Made by a program: the position numbers and the translations under genes. Positions 42,243-51,776 of a stretch of 64,000 nt of DNA are shown in pieces. Where the stretch lies: contig DCYG01000016.1 of assembly GCA_002331025.1 (NCBI GenBank), forward strand, positions 16,797-80,796, written 5' to 3'. The notes beneath the pieces were generated by a model that worked only from the letters and a program-made list of their open reading frames with translations, made no database searches and was not told the DNA's origin. Positions within the stretch are counted from its first letter, which is position 1. Every line of letters begins with the position of its first letter. The stretch comes from Firmicutes bacterium UBA2116. GTDB taxonomy: Bacteria; Bacillota; Clostridia; Tissierellales; Sedimentibacteraceae.

Positions 42243-44639
42243 ATGTTAGTGCCTATTAAATGGATGAAACAATATGTTGAAATAAATACCGATGACAAAA
42301 CATTGGCCGACAAGCTGACTCTTACAGGGTCACATGTGGATGCAGTTATTGATTATGAAAAGAAAGTAACCAATGTTGTAACGGGGAAAATTCTTGAAAT
42401 AGAAAAGCATCCTAATGCAGATAAATTGATTGTTACACAGATAGATATAAATAAAGATGAGCCCGTACAGATAATAACGGGAGCTAAAAATGTTAATGTG
42501 GGAGACGTTGTTCCCGTATGTCTGGAGGGAGCGGAGCTTCCTAACGGGCTGAAGATAAAAAAATCCAATTTCAGAGGACTTCCTTCATACGGAATGATGT
42601 GTTCTTATGATGAACTGGGCTTTGACGACAAGGTTATACCTAAGGAAGCACGTGACGGTATTGCAATTTTACCAATCGATACAGAGCTTGGAAAAGACAT
42701 TAAGGATGTTTTGGAATTGGATGGCAGTGCTCTTGAGGTGGAGGTTACCTTCAACAGACCGGACTGCTTAAACATAGTGGGTATGGCGAGAGAAACTGCG
42801 GCAACTCTGGGAACAAAATTTAAATTTCCTGAAATTGAAATTAAAAATGAGCAGGGAGATATTAAAGAATATCTTAACGGTGTAGAAATTGAAGATGAAG
42901 ATTTGTGCTCTCGTTTCTATGCTAAGGTAATAAAGGATATAAAAATAGGACCTTCTCCGTTGTGGATGCAAAGAACATTGATGGATGCAGGAATGAGACC
43001 AATAAATAACATCGTAGATGTTACAAATTTTGTTATGCTTGAGCTTGGTCAGCCGCTTCATGCATATAATTTGGAAGCCTTGAGCGGAAGAAAATTAATA
43101 GCGAGAAGGGCTAAGCAGGATGAAAAAATTGTTACAATTGATCAAAATGAAAGAAGCCTGTCCGATAGAATGCTTGTTATAGCTGACAGCGAAAAGCCTG
43201 CATGTATAGCCGGTGTTATGGGCGGTTACTATTCTGAAATCAATGACGATACAAAAATTATGGTATTGGAAAGCGCAAACTTTAATCCTAAATCAATAAG
43301 AGAGACATCAAAAAAATTAGGTATGCGTTCAGAAGCATCTGCAAGAAATGAAAAACCGATGGGCTATGTAATGGTGGAGCTTGCTAACAAAAGAGCGTGT
43401 CAATTAATAGAAATGATTGGTGCCGGAACTGTTGTGGGAGGTTACTTAGAAGCAGGCAGGAGCGAATACGAGGCACCTGTTGTTACCCTGAGACCTCACA
43501 GAGTGCCATGGCTGTTGGGAGTTGACATACCTGTTGATGATATGCTGAAATATTTAAATTTATTGGAAATAGAATCAACCTTTGACGGTGAAAAAATAAT
43601 AAGTAAAATTCCTTATTTCAGAACAGACATAGAGCAGGAAGCAGATTTGATTGAAGAGGTTGGAAGATTATACGTATTTGAGAACATAGAATCCGCACCT
43701 CTTTTAGGTACTACAAGAGTCGGAAGAAAGACCGATAAGAGAAATTTAGAGGACTATATCAAGACAATACTTTGTGGTATAGGCTTGTATGAAATAACGA
43801 CATATTCATTTATAAGTCCAAAGTCATACGATAATATATGTGTCAGCGACCACAGCCCGCTTCGAAATTACGTTAGGATTTTAAATCCTCTCGGAGAAGA
43901 TTTCAGTTCCATGAGAACTACACTTATGCCTAATATGATGGAGGTTATATCAAGGAACTCCAACAGAGGAGTAGACAATGCAAAGCTTTTTGAAATAGGA
44001 AGCATATTTATTCCCAAGGAACAGCCGGTTGTTAATGAGCCTCATGAAAAGATAAAATTATGTATCGGTATGTACGGCAATTATGATTTCTTTGATCTGA
44101 AGGGCATAATTGAAGCGGTACTGTCAAGATTAGGAATTAAGGTGAGCTTAAAGCCTGTAACGGATAATCCGTCATTCCATCCGGGAAGAACGGCAGCAAT
44201 GTATGTAAATGATGATTTGCTGGGAATTTACGGAGAAATGAGTATGGAAGCTGCCGGCAACTATGGAATTGACCACAAGGTATATGCTGCTGAAATAGAT
44301 ATTGAAAAGTTATTGGAGCATAAGGACACAAACTGGAAATACGAGCCGCTTCCTAAATACCCTGCAATGGTAAGGGATATAGCGGTTATAGTTAAGGATG
44401 AAATTTTGGCAGGAGAAATGATTGAAACAATCGAAGCCGTAAATCCTCATTTGATTGAAAGTGTGGAATTGTTTGATGTCTACAAGGGAGAACACGTTCA
44501 GGAAGGATATAAATCAACTGCATTTTCAGTTACCTACAGAAATAAAGAGCGAACTTTAACAGAAAAAGAAATTGAAAGCATCCATAAAAAGATATTGGAG
44601 CAGTTAGAACGCAAGTACGAAGCGAAATTGAGAATGTAG
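42243..44639 (+). CDS. pheT: Phenylalanine-tRNA ligase beta subunit
   Basis: A 798-aa subunit of normal length. Domains in order: OB-fold tRNA-binding domain (near 40-150, KHPNADKLIVTQIDIN), B3/B4 editing domain, B5, a catalytic-like core and the C-terminal anticodon-binding FDX-ACB domain (YPAMVRDIAVIVKDEI, KSTAFSVTYRNKERTLTEKE). AAGGAGG precedes the ATG. It is controlled by the pheS T-box. Confidence 0.96.
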   Translation: MLVPIKWMKQYVEINTDDKTLADKLTLTGSHVDAVIDYEKKVTNVVTGKILEIEKHPNADKLIVTQIDINKDEPVQIITGAKNVNVGDVVPVCLEGAELPNGLKIKKSNFRGLPSYGMMCSYDELGFDDKVIPKEARDGIAILPIDTELGKDIKDVLELDGSALEVEVTFNRPDCLNIVGMARETAATLGTKFKFPEIEIKNEQGDIKEYLNGVEIEDEDLCSRFYAKVIKDIKIGPSPLWMQRTLMDAGMRPINNIVDVTNFVMLELGQPLHAYNLEALSGRKLIARRAKQDEKIVTIDQNERSLSDRMLVIADSEKPACIAGVMGGYYSEINDDTKIMVLESANFNPKSIRETSKKLGMRSEASARNEKPMGYVMVELANKRACQLIEMIGAGTVVGGYLEAGRSEYEAPVVTLRPHRVPWLLGVDIPVDDMLKYLNLLEIESTFDGEKIISKIPYFRTDIEQEADLIEEVGRLYVFENIESAPLLGTTRVGRKTDKRNLEDYIKTILCGIGLYEITTYSFISPKSYDNICVSDHSPLRNYVRILNPLGEDFSSMRTTLMPNMMEVISRNSNRGVDNAKLFEIGSIFIPKEQPVVNEPHEKIKLCIGMYGNYDFFDLKGIIEAVLSRLGIKVSLKPVTDNPSFHPGRTAAMYVNDDLLGIYGEMSMEAAGNYGIDHKVYAAEIDIEKLLEHKDTNWKYEPLPKYPAMVRDIAVIVKDEILAGEMIETIEAVNPHLIESVELFDVYKGEHVQEGYKSTAFSVTYRNKERTLTEKEIESIHKKILEQLERKYEAKLRM

Positions 44640-44645
44640 GTTTTT

Positions 44646-44673
44646 GTCATCCCGAGCGAAGCAAGGGATCTCA
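44646..44673 (+). repeat. Dispersed repeat family A (copy 5, half unit)
   Basis: GTCATCCCGAGCGAAGCAAG then GGATCTCA directly after pheT. Confidence 0.6.
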
Positions 44674-44710
44674 CTATAAACCAGATGTCAATTCTGGCAG
44701 ATTTTCTGAC

Positions 44711-44739
44711 TTGACAAATAATTTCTTGTAACATATTAT
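44711..44739 (+). promoter_or_regulatory. Promoter of trpS
   Basis: TTGACA (44711-44716), 17 nt, TATTAT (44734-44739). Confidence 0.75.
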
Positions 44740-44745
44740 ATAATA

Positions 44746-44996
44746 AAAATAAAATTAAACTGTTGAATGAGAGTAGTAAACATATGAAATTGAATTTCAG
44801 AGAGCTATCGAAGGTGAGAATATAGCATTTCAATCTATGTTGAATGGACTCATGAGGTCAACCCGAAAACTGTGTGAGTAGTCGTTGACGGAAATCCTAA
44901 CCGTTATGAAGGAAGCATATGTTAGTATGTGAAAAGCTATTTGGGTGGCAAAACAGAATTATAGACTTCTGTCCCTTTGGGGCAGAAGTTTTTTGT
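44746..44996 (+). ncRNA. T-box leader of trpS (TGG specifier)
   Basis: Base of stem I GTTGA/TCAAC; AGTA box GAGAGTAGTA; specifier TGG (Trp) at 44845-44847 directly before ACTCATGAG. The T-box core is GGGTGGCA (44943-44950), lacking the usual TACCGCG extension; its TGGC suits a tRNA with discriminator G, as bacterial tRNA-Trp has. The terminator is ACTTCTGTCCC/GGGGCAGAAGT (44965-44989) plus a T run. Confidence 0.9.
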
Positions 44997-45014
44997 GTAT
45001 ATGGAGGTATAAAA

Positions 45015-46004
45015 ATGAAAAGAATTTTAACGGGTGACAGAACAACCGGAAAATTACATTTGGGACATTATGTAGGAAGTCTTCAAAACAGAGTAAAATT
45101 ACAAGATGAATATGACACCTTTATTATATTAGCGGACATACAAGCGCTGACAACTCATTTTGAACAGCCTGGGTTAATTAATGAAGGTATATATGATGTT
45201 GCAATTGACAATCTATCAGTTGGTTTAGACCCAAGTAAGGTAACAATTTTTTTGCAGTCTAAGATAAGCGCAATTGCAGAGTTAACTGTATTTTATTCAA
45301 TGATGGTTTCGGTAAATTCATTACGTCATAATCCAACTATAAAAACGGAAGCGAAGCAATACGGGTATGATGATTTAAGTTACGGTTTTTTAGGGTATCC
45401 CGTCAGTCAAACAGCAGATATTACCTTTTGCAACGCTGATTTAGTTCCGGTTGGAGAAGACCAAATTCCCCACATAGAATTAGGAAGAAAAATTGTGAGA
45501 AGATTTAATGATTTATATGGTAATGGCAGGATTATTATTAATGAGCCGGAAGCTTTAATCAGTGATATGCCTCGGCTTATTGGTCTGGATGGAAACTCTA
45601 AGATGGGTAAAAGTCTTGGTAATGCAATTTATCTGTCGGATAATGCTGAAGATGTAAATAAGAAGGTAAAATCAGCAGTAACTGATAAGAATAGGATAAG
45701 CGTAAAAGATAAGGGCAATCCGGATATATGTACAGTAAGTAAATATCATAAAGCATTCAATCGTGAAGATTATGGAAATATTTGCGAAATGTGCAGCGCT
45801 GCTAATATTGGTTGCGTAGCCTGCAAAAATATTTTATCAAAAAAGATAAATTTAATCCTCGAGCCATTTAGAGAAAAACGTGCTTATTATGAAAAAAATA
45901 CTAAAGAAGTGCGTGATATTATACTTGATGGCAGTAGAAAAGCAAATATAATAGGGAATAAAACAGTTGAAAATATTAAAAATGCTATGAATATAGATAT
46001 ATAA
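45015..46004 (+). CDS. trpS: Tryptophan-tRNA ligase
   Basis: A 329-aa class I synthetase. HIGH-like GKLHLGHYVGSLQN (near 14), DIQALTTH, PVGEDQIPHIELGR and KMSKS-like SKMGKSLGNAIYLSD are present. TTTTGCAACGCTGATTTAGT lies in the conserved tryptophan-pocket region. ATG 45015 has GGAGG seven bases ahead; the frame is open upstream to 44919 through the T-box terminator, which is not coding. Standard length. Confidence 0.94.
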   Translation: MKRILTGDRTTGKLHLGHYVGSLQNRVKLQDEYDTFIILADIQALTTHFEQPGLINEGIYDVAIDNLSVGLDPSKVTIFLQSKISAIAELTVFYSMMVSVNSLRHNPTIKTEAKQYGYDDLSYGFLGYPVSQTADITFCNADLVPVGEDQIPHIELGRKIVRRFNDLYGNGRIIINEPEALISDMPRLIGLDGNSKMGKSLGNAIYLSDNAEDVNKKVKSAVTDKNRISVKDKGNPDICTVSKYHKAFNREDYGNICEMCSAANIGCVACKNILSKKINLILEPFREKRAYYEKNTKEVRDIILDGSRKANIIGNKTVENIKNAMNIDI

Positions 46005-46086
46005 ATTAGTATGTTCATACTGCTGAAAACCTCGTTTATGCCATTGTTTTATTAACGTGTATGAAATTACCATAATTATCTTTTGT

Positions 46087-46115
46087 TTGACTTAAAAGTG
46101 ATATGTCTATATAAT
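46087..46115 (+). promoter_or_regulatory. Promoter of lgt
   Basis: TTGACT (46087-46092), 17 nt, TATAAT (46110-46115). Confidence 0.7.
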
Positions 46116-46186
46116 TGTTAATGTTATATTAAGGATATGTATTTACAATTAGATAAGCTTTCTAACTTTACATATGGGAGGTATTT

Positions 46187-46918
46187 ATGGATCCTGTGGC
46201 TTTTAGAATATTTGGAATAGATATAATGTGGTACGGTGTCTTAATTTCACTGGGAGTCCTTTTGGGAGTTTTCTTTGCGTTAAGAGAAGCAAAAAGAACC
46301 GGCTTTAAGGGAGATGATGTTCTTGATTTCTTATTAATGGCAATTCCGGCTGCAATAGTTGGTGCAAGAGCTTATTATGTGATATTTACCTGGGATTATT
46401 ACAATGGGAATATTTCTGAAATTATCAACATAAGAAATGGCGGTCTTGCAATACACGGTGCGCTTATTGCAGGTGTTATAACGGGAATATTGTTTTGTAA
46501 GAAAAGAAAAATCAATGTGCTTGAGCTCCTTGACATATTAATCCCCAGTGTTGCGCTTGGGCAGGCAATAGGCAGATGGGGAAATTTTGTTAATCAGGAA
46601 GCACACGGAGGACCGACTGATTTACCGTGGGGAATAGTGGTTAACGGTCAAAAAGTACATCCCACATTTTTATATGAATCTATAATAAATTTTGCGGTAT
46701 TTATATTTCTGACATGGTTTGCAAGAAAGAAGAAAACAACACACGGCCAGATTCTTGCTCTTTATCTGATTTTGTATTCGGCAGGCAGATTTTTCATCGA
46801 GGGGCTGAGAACAGACAGCCTGATGTTTTTAAACATGCGCATAGCACAGCTGATAAGCCTAGCCATGATATTATCAGGTACTGCTCTGTGGTATATAGTA
46901 AAAAAGAAAAATAGTTAG
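46187..46918 (+). CDS. lgt: Prolipoprotein diacylglyceryl transferase
   Basis: A 243-aa seven-segment membrane enzyme that transfers diacylglycerol from phosphatidylglycerol to the lipobox Cys of prelipoproteins. The Lgt signature GQAIGRWGNFVNQEAHGGPT is present, with HPTFLYESI and the early NGGLAIHGALIAG loop carrying the essential His. GGGAGG is five bases ahead. The exported flavoprotein at 29608-31515 is a predicted client. A repeat-type hairpin directly follows the stop. Confidence 0.95.
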   Translation: MDPVAFRIFGIDIMWYGVLISLGVLLGVFFALREAKRTGFKGDDVLDFLLMAIPAAIVGARAYYVIFTWDYYNGNISEIINIRNGGLAIHGALIAGVITGILFCKKRKINVLELLDILIPSVALGQAIGRWGNFVNQEAHGGPTDLPWGIVVNGQKVHPTFLYESIINFAVFIFLTWFARKKKTTHGQILALYLILYSAGRFFIEGLRTDSLMFLNMRIAQLISLAMILSGTALWYIVKKKNS

Positions 46919-46996
46919 ATCCTTCGCTAACGCTCAGGATGACAAAATAGCCTGCGGCTCTGTCATTCTGAACGTAGTGAAGAATCTCTTTTTTAG
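46917..46996 (+). repeat. Dispersed repeat family A (copy 6, full palindrome)
   Basis: AGATCCTTCGCTAACGCTCA then GGATGAC, a short centre with GCCTGCGGC, and the inverted GTCATTCTGAACGTAGTGAA then GAATCTC plus TTTTTT. It lies between lgt and the GIY-YIG gene. Confidence 0.8.
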
Positions 46997-47011
46997 GGAG
47001 AGTGAAATTTA

Positions 47012-47293
47012 ATGTACTATGTTTATATTATGACAAATAAATATAACAAAGTACTTTATACAGGTATTACCAATAACTTAGCCCGAAGAGTTTATGAGCA
47101 TAAAAATAATATTATTGAAGGTTTTACTTCAAAGTATAAAGTACATAGACTTGTTTATTATGATTATACTGAAAATGCTATGTCTGCTATTGAAAGAGAA
47201 AAACAAATAAAGGGTTGGTCAAGATATAAGAAAATAGAACTTATAGAATCAATGAATCCAATCTGGGAAGATTTATACGGAAAAATATTATAG
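47012..47293 (+). CDS. GIY-YIG nuclease family protein
   Basis: A 93-aa single-domain protein: YYVYIMTNKYNKVLYTGITN (GIY-YIG motifs YVY and YTG), then LARRVYEHKN (catalytic Arg), VYYDYTENAMSAIEREKQIK (Glu) and WSRYKKIELIE. This is the UvrC-type endonuclease fold, all key residues present. Such small proteins have no settled function. AGGGAG lies 11 bases before the ATG. Copies of family A repeats stand directly before and after the gene (46917-46996; 47301-47373), which suggests a link between nuclease and repeat. Confidence 0.9.
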   Translation: MYYVYIMTNKYNKVLYTGITNNLARRVYEHKNNIIEGFTSKYKVHRLVYYDYTENAMSAIEREKQIKGWSRYKKIELIESMNPIWEDLYGKIL

Positions 47294-47300
47294 CAAAAAG

Positions 47301-47373
47301 ATGAGATCCTTCGCTAACGCTCAGGATGACACTGTCATTCAGAGGGCTTTAGCCCGAAGAATCTCTTTTTTTT
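47301..47373 (+). repeat. Dispersed repeat family A (copy 7, full palindrome)
   Basis: ATGAGATCCTTCGCTAACGC then TCAGGATGAC, inverted GTCATTCAGAGGGCTTTAGC then CCGAAGAATCTC and eight T. Starts eight bases after the GIY-YIG stop. Confidence 0.8.
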
Positions 47374-47382
47374 ATACAAAAA

Positions 47383-47411
47383 TGAGGTTTTTTGCTAACG
47401 CTCAGGATGAC
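47383..47411 (+). repeat. Dispersed repeat family A (copy 8, half unit)
   Basis: TGAGGTTTTTTGCTAACGCT then CAGGATGAC, a single arm immediately after copy 7. Confidence 0.6.
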
Positions 47412-47508
47412 AAAAATGCCGATTGAGATGACAAAAACTATCACTGTGTGGGAGAAAAAAATATTTTTCCAAAAAATAAAAATAATAGTGGCGTTTTTAT
47501 CCCACATT

Positions 47509-47518
47509 GTGGTATAAT
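47509..47518 (+). promoter_or_regulatory. Extended -10 promoter of mraZ with GTGG words
   Basis: TGTGGTATAAT-type extended -10 (TATAAT 47513-47518). GTGG words occur at 47449 (TGTGGGAG), 47488 (AGTGGCG) and 47509 (TGTGGTAT); MraZ binds repeated TGGG-like boxes at its own promoter, so autoregulation is plausible. Confidence 0.5.
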
Positions 47519-47539
47519 ATGCCCAGTAGGTGGTAGAAA

Positions 47540-47977
47540 ATGTTTACTGGTGAATATATACATTCATTTGATGAGAAAGGAAGGGTTATAATTCCTTCCA
47601 AATTTAGAAACGAGCTTGGAGAAACATTTTATATCGGCAAGGGATTGGATAAGTGCTTGTTCATTTATCCTATTGAAACATGGACAGAATTTGTCGGTAA
47701 GCTTAAAAATTTATCCACCTTTAATAAAGAAGAAAGATTTTTCTTGCGTAGATTTGTTTCGGGATTCAGTGAATGTTCTTTCGATAAACAGGGAAGGATA
47801 TTAGTACCGCCATCTCTGAGAGAGTTCAGTGAATTAAATTCAGAGGCTGTTGTGATAGGGGTTATCGACAGAATTGAAATTTGGAACAAAGACAGCTGGG
47901 ATGATTATTCTAACAACGATGAATATGATTTTGACAGCATAGCAGAAAAAATGTCAGATTTGGGGATAGGACTATAG
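47540..47977 (+). CDS. mraZ: Transcriptional regulator MraZ
   Basis: A 145-aa MraZ with two AbrB-like swapped-hairpin repeats: YIHSFDEKGRVIIPSKFRNE and CSFDKQGRILVPPSLREFSE, each with the DxKGR-type motif. It represses the division and wall cluster it heads. AGGTGG lies six bases ahead. rsmH begins 12 nt later. Confidence 0.95.
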   Translation: MFTGEYIHSFDEKGRVIIPSKFRNELGETFYIGKGLDKCLFIYPIETWTEFVGKLKNLSTFNKEERFFLRRFVSGFSECSFDKQGRILVPPSLREFSELNSEAVVIGVIDRIEIWNKDSWDDYSNNDEYDFDSIAEKMSDLGIGL

Positions 47978-47989
47978 GGGAGGAGCCAT

Positions 47990-48919
47990 ATGGATTACAG
48001 ACATACTTCGGTTTTATTGAATGAAGCTATCCAGGGGCTTAATATAAAATCAGACGGAATTTATGTTGATGCAACCTTGGGAGGCGGAGGTCATACCTTC
48101 GAAATACTTAAACATGTAACTAAGGGTAAGGTTATTGGTATTGACCAGGATGATTATGCCATTGAGAGAGCAACAGAAAGATTAAAGGATTATGACAACT
48201 TCATAGCTGTTAAAAATAATTTCAGCAATATAAAAGAAGTTTTGAAAGAATTACATATAGATAAAATTGATGGGATAATATTTGATTTGGGTGTTTCGTC
48301 TTTCCAGTTAGATATACCGGAAAGAGGGTTCAGCTACAATCATGACATGCCTCTTGATATGAGAATGGATAAGAGCGGTACGATTACTGCAAGACATATA
48401 GTTAACGGGTATGAAGAAAATGAATTATCTCGAATAATCTGGGAATACGGTGAGGAAAAGTGGGCATCAAGAATAGCAAAATTCATCGTACAGGAAAGAG
48501 AAAGTGAATTTATAGAAACTACAGGTCAGCTTGTAAGCATCATTAAAAAAGCAATACCCAAGCAAGTCAGACAAGAAGGTTCGCATCCTGCCAAAAGAAC
48601 ATTTCAAGCAATAAGAATAGAAGTTAACAGGGAGCTTGAAATACTTGAAAACACTTTTAGGGATGCTGTTGAATGTTTGAAACAGGGCGGAAGAATTTGT
48701 GTTATAACATTCCATTCCTTAGAGGACAGAATAGTTAAAAATACGTTTGCTGATTTGAACAAAGACTGTGTATGTCCGCCGGAATTTCCTAAGTGTATAT
48801 GCAGCCACAGAAGAAAATTAAAAATAATAACTAAAAAGCCAATTATTCCATCAGATGATGAAATAAATGAAAATCACAGAGCACACAGTGCAAAGCTAAG
48901 AATAGGAGAGAGGGTGTAA
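47990..48919 (+). CDS. rsmH: 16S rRNA (cytosine1402-N4)-methyltransferase
   Basis: A 309-aa SAM-dependent methyltransferase (MraW) with [12 protein letters not shown] motif [43 protein letters not shown] and [15 protein letters not shown]. It modifies C1402 in the ribosomal P site. AGGAG lies six bases ahead; standard second gene of the mra cluster. Confidence 0.96.
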   Translation: MDYRHTSVLLNEAIQGLNIKSDGIYVDATLGGGGHTFEILKHVTKGKVIGIDQDDYAIERATERLKDYDNFIAVKNNFSNIKEVLKELHIDKIDGIIFDLGVSSFQLDIPERGFSYNHDMPLDMRMDKSGTITARHIVNGYEENELSRIIWEYGEEKWASRIAKFIVQERESEFIETTGQLVSIIKKAIPKQVRQEGSHPAKRTFQAIRIEVNRELEILENTFRDAVECLKQGGRICVITFHSLEDRIVKNTFADLNKDCVCPPEFPKCICSHRRKLKIITKKPIIPSDDEINENHRAHSAKLRIGERV

Positions 48920-48922
48920 TAA

Positions 48923-49393
48923 GTGTCAGCATTAAGAAAAGAAGTAATTGATATTGATTATGGACAAGAACTGAATTCTCCCAATAAAAAACGAATAAAA
49001 AGAAATAAGAAAAATAATAATATTATAGAAAGTATAAAAAATACGGTCATGATCGCTATAACTTTTATTCTTGGAATTATAATAGTGTATAACTATGCCA
49101 TAATAACAGACAAACAGATGGAACTGTATACATTGAATAAAGACATAGTGAATCTTAATAATGACATAGCCGCTTATGACATAGCTCTTGAAAGTATCAA
49201 AAATACAAACAGTATAGAAGAATTGGCTAAAACATATTTAGGGATGAATTATCCCACAAGAAAACAAACCGTATTTGTTGATTTTAAATATGGAAGCCCT
49301 GAAGCAACGGAGGATGAAACTGTTAAAGCAAAAGAGAAAGGCCATAATATACTATTGGGTATAGTAGATAAGGTGGTAAGTTTCATTCAATAG
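48923..49393 (+). CDS. ftsL: Cell division protein FtsL-like
   Basis: A 156-aa bitopic protein: basic cytoplasmic part (1-40), TM at about 43-60 (TVMIAITFILGIIIVYNYAI), then a coiled coil and the EELAKTYLGMNYP motif seen in FtsL/DivIC relatives. Sequence is poorly conserved as usual, so identification depends on its place between rsmH and the class B PBP. GTG start at 48923, 3 nt after rsmH, with AGGAGAGAGGG upstream. Confidence 0.8.
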   Translation: MSALRKEVIDIDYGQELNSPNKKRIKRNKKNNNIIESIKNTVMIAITFILGIIIVYNYAIITDKQMELYTLNKDIVNLNNDIAAYDIALESIKNTNSIEELAKTYLGMNYPTRKQTVFVDFKYGSPEATEDETVKAKEKGHNILLGIVDKVVSFIQ

Positions 49394-49404
49394 GGGGTGC
49401 AGCA

Positions 49405-51525
49405 ATGAAAAAGCGTATTAAAAGCACTACTAACCTTCAAAATAAAAGAAGAATGTTGGTATTTTTGCTTTTCTTTTTTTTAGCTACAATTGGATTGATA
49501 GTTAAGTTAGGGTTTATACAAATAATTGATGGTGAAGAATATAAAAAGCAAGCCATGGAAAACTGGTCCCGGGATATTACCATAAGTGCCAAAAGAGGGA
49601 CAATTTATGATGCTAAAGGTAAGAAACTGTCGGTAAGCGTTAATTCAAGTACGGTAGTATGTATTCCTGCCGACGTTAAAAAGGGTAATTTATCAGCTAA
49701 TGAAGATACATCCGACGCAGAAGAGGATGGTGGATTCCTTACCGGTTTGCTTAAAAAATTAAACAAATCAATCAGTAAAAATACTGCAGGTGAATCCATT
49801 CCGATTAATAAGAGAACACCTGAGGAAACTGCTAAAATTTTAGCAGAAATTTTGGAAATGGATTATGATGAAGTGTTAAGCAGAATTACTTCTGATTATT
49901 CATATGTGGCTATAAAAAGATGGATAACCGAAGAGCAGGCACAAAAAATTCGTGAACAGGAGCTAAGCGGTATAAGCGTTATTGAGGATAATAAACGCGT
50001 CTATCCATATGGCGACTTTGCACCTTATGTACTTGGCTTTACAAACATTGATCAGGACGGACTCTATGGAGTTGAGGCTACATATAATGAATATCTGACC
50101 GGAATACCGGGAAGGACTGTTATAAATACAGATGCTATCGGCAGGGAGCTTCCCTTTGGCTACAATTCTTATTATGAGCCTACAAACGGCTTGGGTGTTG
50201 TTTTAACTATTGATGAGGTTATACAGCATTATGCTGAGTCGGCGGCACTAAAGGTTTTAAATGATTATAATGCTTTAAGGGCTACGATTATAGTGATGGA
50301 CCCAAATAACGGCGATGTGCTTGCTATGTCGTCAAAGCCGGATTATGATCCCAATGATCCAAGGGTACCCATAGATGAAGAAATTAAGGCACAGTGGGAA
50401 ACATTGTCTGAAGATGAATTAAGAAATGCTTGGTTCGACATGTGGAGGAACCCGGCTGTTAACGATATATATGAACCGGGTTCTACGTTTAAATTATTGA
50501 CTACAGCCATTGCTCTTGAAGAAAATGCAGCAAGCCTGGATTCAACATATTTCTGTGATGGCTTTGTAAGACAAATTACCAGCAACAACATAAAGTGCTG
50601 GAGATATTACAGACCCCACGGACAGCAAACATTGTCTGAAGCAATTCAGAATTCATGCAACGATGCACTTGCAGAAATAGGTCTTGATATAGGTAAGGAG
50701 GCATTTTATAAATATTTAAAAGCTTTCGGTTTAGAGGAACAATCAGGAATTATGCTGAACGGAGAAGCATTGGGACTTTTAAAAGAGCCTATAAATATGA
50801 AGGATGTCGATGTTGTAACACAAGCATTCGGTCAAGGTGTAGCTGTTTCTCCGATACAATTGATTACAGCGGTTTCTGCAATATCCAACGGCGGAAATTT
50901 AATGGAACCTCGAATCGTAAAGCAGTTAATAGACGATGACGGAAATGTTGTTGAAAACTTCGAGTCTGAAATAAGAAGAAAAGTTATTTCCGATGAAACA
51001 AGTAAGATGATGCTTTCTATAATGAAGGATTCCGCTGAAGCAGGAACTAAGCAGGCGTACAGACCGGGATACAGAATAGGCGGAAAATCAGGTACAGCTC
51101 AAAAGGTTATAGATGGAAAATATATTGACAGCAAATTCATATCATCCTTTATCGGAACTGCACCGGTTGATAATCCAAGGGCGGTTGTTCTTGTAATAGT
51201 TGATGAGCCGGACGTTAGCATAGGATATTACGGAAGTATTGTTGCCGGACCTGTTGCAGCAGATCTTCTGGAAAATATCATGAAATATTATGATGTAGAA
51301 CCGGTTTATACCGAGGAAGAGTTAGGTCACGTTGAGAAGCAAATGGTTCAGGTTCCGGAATTACTGGGACTTACAATTGCTGAAGCAATGGATAAATTAA
51401 TAAGAGCAGGCTTGGAAAGCAACATAGAAATAGAGGTAGATGAAAACAGTATTGTTAAGCAGCAGTTCCCTAAAGCAGGAGAAATGGTTACGAAGAACTC
51501 TATGATTACTTTGATTCTAAATTAG
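49405..51525 (+). CDS. Class B penicillin-binding protein with PASTA domain (FtsI/SpoVD type)
   Basis: A 706-aa transpeptidase. TM at about 17-37, dimerisation domain beginning SAKRGTIYDAKGKKLSVSVN, catalytic SxxK in EPGSTFKL, SxN in QNSCNDALAEIG, KSGTAQKV, and a C-terminal PASTA domain (VPELLGLTIAEAMDKLIRAG). Only one such gene is in the cluster, so it could be septal FtsI or sporulation SpoVD; the PASTA domain and the acidic insert at about 95-135 (NEDTSDAEEDGG) are compatible with SpoVD. AGGGGGTGC precedes the ATG. Confidence 0.9.
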   Translation: MKKRIKSTTNLQNKRRMLVFLLFFFLATIGLIVKLGFIQIIDGEEYKKQAMENWSRDITISAKRGTIYDAKGKKLSVSVNSSTVVCIPADVKKGNLSANEDTSDAEEDGGFLTGLLKKLNKSISKNTAGESIPINKRTPEETAKILAEILEMDYDEVLSRITSDYSYVAIKRWITEEQAQKIREQELSGISVIEDNKRVYPYGDFAPYVLGFTNIDQDGLYGVEATYNEYLTGIPGRTVINTDAIGRELPFGYNSYYEPTNGLGVVLTIDEVIQHYAESAALKVLNDYNALRATIIVMDPNNGDVLAMSSKPDYDPNDPRVPIDEEIKAQWETLSEDELRNAWFDMWRNPAVNDIYEPGSTFKLLTTAIALEENAASLDSTYFCDGFVRQITSNNIKCWRYYRPHGQQTLSEAIQNSCNDALAEIGLDIGKEAFYKYLKAFGLEEQSGIMLNGEALGLLKEPINMKDVDVVTQAFGQGVAVSPIQLITAVSAISNGGNLMEPRIVKQLIDDDGNVVENFESEIRRKVISDETSKMMLSIMKDSAEAGTKQAYRPGYRIGGKSGTAQKVIDGKYIDSKFISSFIGTAPVDNPRAVVLVIVDEPDVSIGYYGSIVAGPVAADLLENIMKYYDVEPVYTEEELGHVEKQMVQVPELLGLTIAEAMDKLIRAGLESNIEIEVDENSIVKQQFPKAGEMVTKNSMITLILN

Positions 51526-51561
51526 GCAGCTGTAAAAGCCTATAAATTGACATAAATCTAC

Positions 51562-51585
51562 GGAACGCAAATTGCGTTCCTTTTT
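51562..51585 (+). terminator. Terminator after the PBP gene
   Basis: GGAACGC/GCGTTCC, loop AAATT, then TTTTT. It separates mraZ-to-PBP from the murE unit. Confidence 0.8.
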
Positions 51586-51603
51586 ACGAATTCTCAGTAT
51601 TTG

Positions 51604-51645
51604 AAAGGCTGAAATTCTTTACTGCTCGACTGCCCGGAATGAGAG
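51604..51645. repeat. Dispersed repeat family A (copy 9, degenerate)
   Basis: GAAAGGCTGAAATTCTTTAC then TGCTCGACTGCCCGGAATGAGAGA in two parts; resembles the second arm of copy 10 (GAAAGGCTGAGATTCCTCGC, CTATGCTCGGAATGACAGA). Confidence 0.5.
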
Positions 51646-51776
51646 AAAATGGGCGTATGCGTTTATTAATAATGGCAAATGATACAAGATTGCGGATATC
51701 TAAAATTATTGTAAATGAATTTTAAATATGATAAAATTGCATATAATACATACAATTAATTAAGGGGAGCATTAAA

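Noticed and set aside
44919..45014. Upstream extension of trpS
   Set aside because: It covers the T-box core and terminator of the trpS leader.
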